Part shown: piece after piece, positions 63,312 through 64,000 of the stretch
How the letters are laid out: the number at the start of each line of letters is the position of its first letter
Numbering within the stretch: the first letter of the stretch is position 1
DNA from: Marivivens sp.
GTDB taxonomy: Bacteria > Pseudomonadota > Alphaproteobacteria > Rhodobacterales > Rhodobacteraceae
Direction: 5' to 3'
DNA length: 64,000 nt
Assembly: GCA_024642115.1 (NCBI GenBank)
Contig: JAHEBU010000011.1
Location: 62,001 to 126,000 of the forward strand
Program-made: the position numbers and the translations under genes
Notes under the pieces: model-generated
What the model saw: the letters and a program-made list of their open reading frames with translations, nothing else
What the model was told of the DNA's origin: nothing
Database searches by the model: none

Positions 63312-64000
63312 CCACTGTCGAAGCGGAATTTTCGGGTAAGCTGCGTGGCCCCAGCCTGATCATCTGGCTGGTGGGTCTGGTGGTGATCCTGTTCATCGTC
63401 TGGGCCAAGTTTGCCTGGATCGACGAGATCGTCCGCGCCGAGGGCGAGGTCGTGTCAGCCAGTCGTCCGCAGATCATCCAGAACCTTGAAGGCGGGATTC
63501 TGGCCGAACTGATGGTCAGCGAAGGTCAGGTGGTCGAGCCGGGGCAGGTTCTGGCCCGCCTGCGCGACACCCAGTTTCAGGCGGCTGTCGATGATCTGGG
63601 CGATCAGATCGACGCCGCCGAAGTCCGCCGTCTGCGCCTTGAGGCGGAAATGCGCGGCCAATACCTGTTCGATGTCCCCGCCGATATTCTGGCCCGCAAC
63701 CCCGATATGGCCGACAGCGAGATGGCCCTGCTGAACGCCCGCCTGTCGGACTATGACAGCCGCCGCGATGGCGCCCAACGGCAGCTGGACGAGACGAGCC
63801 GACAGCTCGCCTCGATGGAGGATATGTACAAGCGCGAGATCGTTGCGTTGATCGAACTGACCCGCGCCCGTCAGGCCAATACCGAGGCCGAGAACAAGCT
63901 GAGCGAGATTGTCACCGGGGCCGAACTGGACCGCGCGACGGATTATTCCAAGACCTTGCAGGATCTGGCCACCATGCGCCAGAACCTGCGGCTGGCGCAG
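63308..64000 (+). CDS. HlyD-family membrane fusion protein of type I secretion, N-terminal part
   Basis: The frame stays open from ATG 63308 to the window end (231 residues). One membrane helix (LIIWLVGLVVILFIVWAKFAWI, residues about 17-38) is followed by the barrel/lipoyl segment EIVRAEGEVVSASRPQIIQNLEGGILAELMVSEGQVVEPGQVLARL. A long coiled-coil hairpin (from about 95) is under way at the edge. This is the LapC/HlyD adaptor that links the ABC exporter with the TolC-like channel. It overlaps the exporter gene by ATGA. The C-terminal half lies outside the window. Confidence 0.93.
   Translation, partial: MTTVEAEFSGKLRGPSLIIWLVGLVVILFIVWAKFAWIDEIVRAEGEVVSASRPQIIQNLEGGILAELMVSEGQVVEPGQVLARLRDTQFQAAVDDLGDQIDAAEVRRLRLEAEMRGQYLFDVPADILARNPDMADSEMALLNARLSDYDSRRDGAQRQLDETSRQLASMEDMYKREIVALIELTRARQANTEAENKLSEIVTGAELDRATDYSKTLQDLATMRQNLRLAQ

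Overview
The window is a GC-rich alphaproteobacterial chromosome segment, most likely from the Rhodobacteraceae (Roseobacter-type). This rests on the split phnE phosphonate transporter, the FrcBCAK-type single-domain sugar ABC system, the iolC-DUF2090 fusion and the overall codon use. I see no rRNA, tRNA, insertion sequence, prophage or CRISPR array. No stretch longer than 300 bases lacks a candidate gene, except 26281-26746, which holds two small reverse-strand frames. The 238-base gap at 249-486 holds nothing I can name.

Layout. 1-248: tail of a fumarylacetoacetase-family gene. 487-2386: a membrane protein and a fatty-acid desaturase. 2519-15144: myo-inositol uptake and catabolism, consisting of a LacI regulator, a TIM-barrel isomerase, a CUT2-type ABC transporter, a deletion remnant of a short-chain dehydrogenase, iolG, iolC-DUF2090, iolD, iolE, a small membrane protein, iolB and a YkvA-like protein. 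15453-19530: phnCDE1E2 phosphonate import behind a Pho-box-like site. 19627-21294: a BLUF photoreceptor and a YeeE/YedE sulfur transporter. 21461-32409: C-P lyase genes (phnGHI, phnJ, phnK, phnL, phnN, phnM, phnF) with a second phnM-like gene, a hexapeptide transferase, a DUF1045 2H phosphoesterase and an embedded CorA transporter.

32492-41157 (minus strand): glycogen operon glgB-glgC-glgA-glgX-pgm. 41195-46210: FrcBCAK-type sugar ABC operon with a divergent ROK regulator. 46207-52260: a second, smaller inositol-like module made of a class II aldolase, an IolB homologue, an IolC-like kinase, two Gfo/Idh/MocA oxidoreductases and a LacI regulator. Near-identical LacI-type operators lie in its two divergent promoter regions. 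52421-54555: trehalose synthesis otsBA. 54638-55453: a YihY/BrkB membrane protein. 55581-64000: a 1353-residue adhesin with ten Ig-like repeats, followed by its type I secretion genes (outer-membrane factor, ABC exporter, and a fusion protein cut by the window end).

How the parts fit: inositol is imported and taken through iolG-E-D-B-C to the DUF2090 aldolase-like domain. Phosphonates are imported and cleaved by C-P lyase, with phosphate-dependent control likely. Imported hexose can flow to glycogen or trehalose. The second IolB/IolC/aldolase set is the best candidate for an undescribed route: it duplicates the lower inositol pathway, lacks IolD and IolE, brings two dehydrogenases and has its own regulator and operators.
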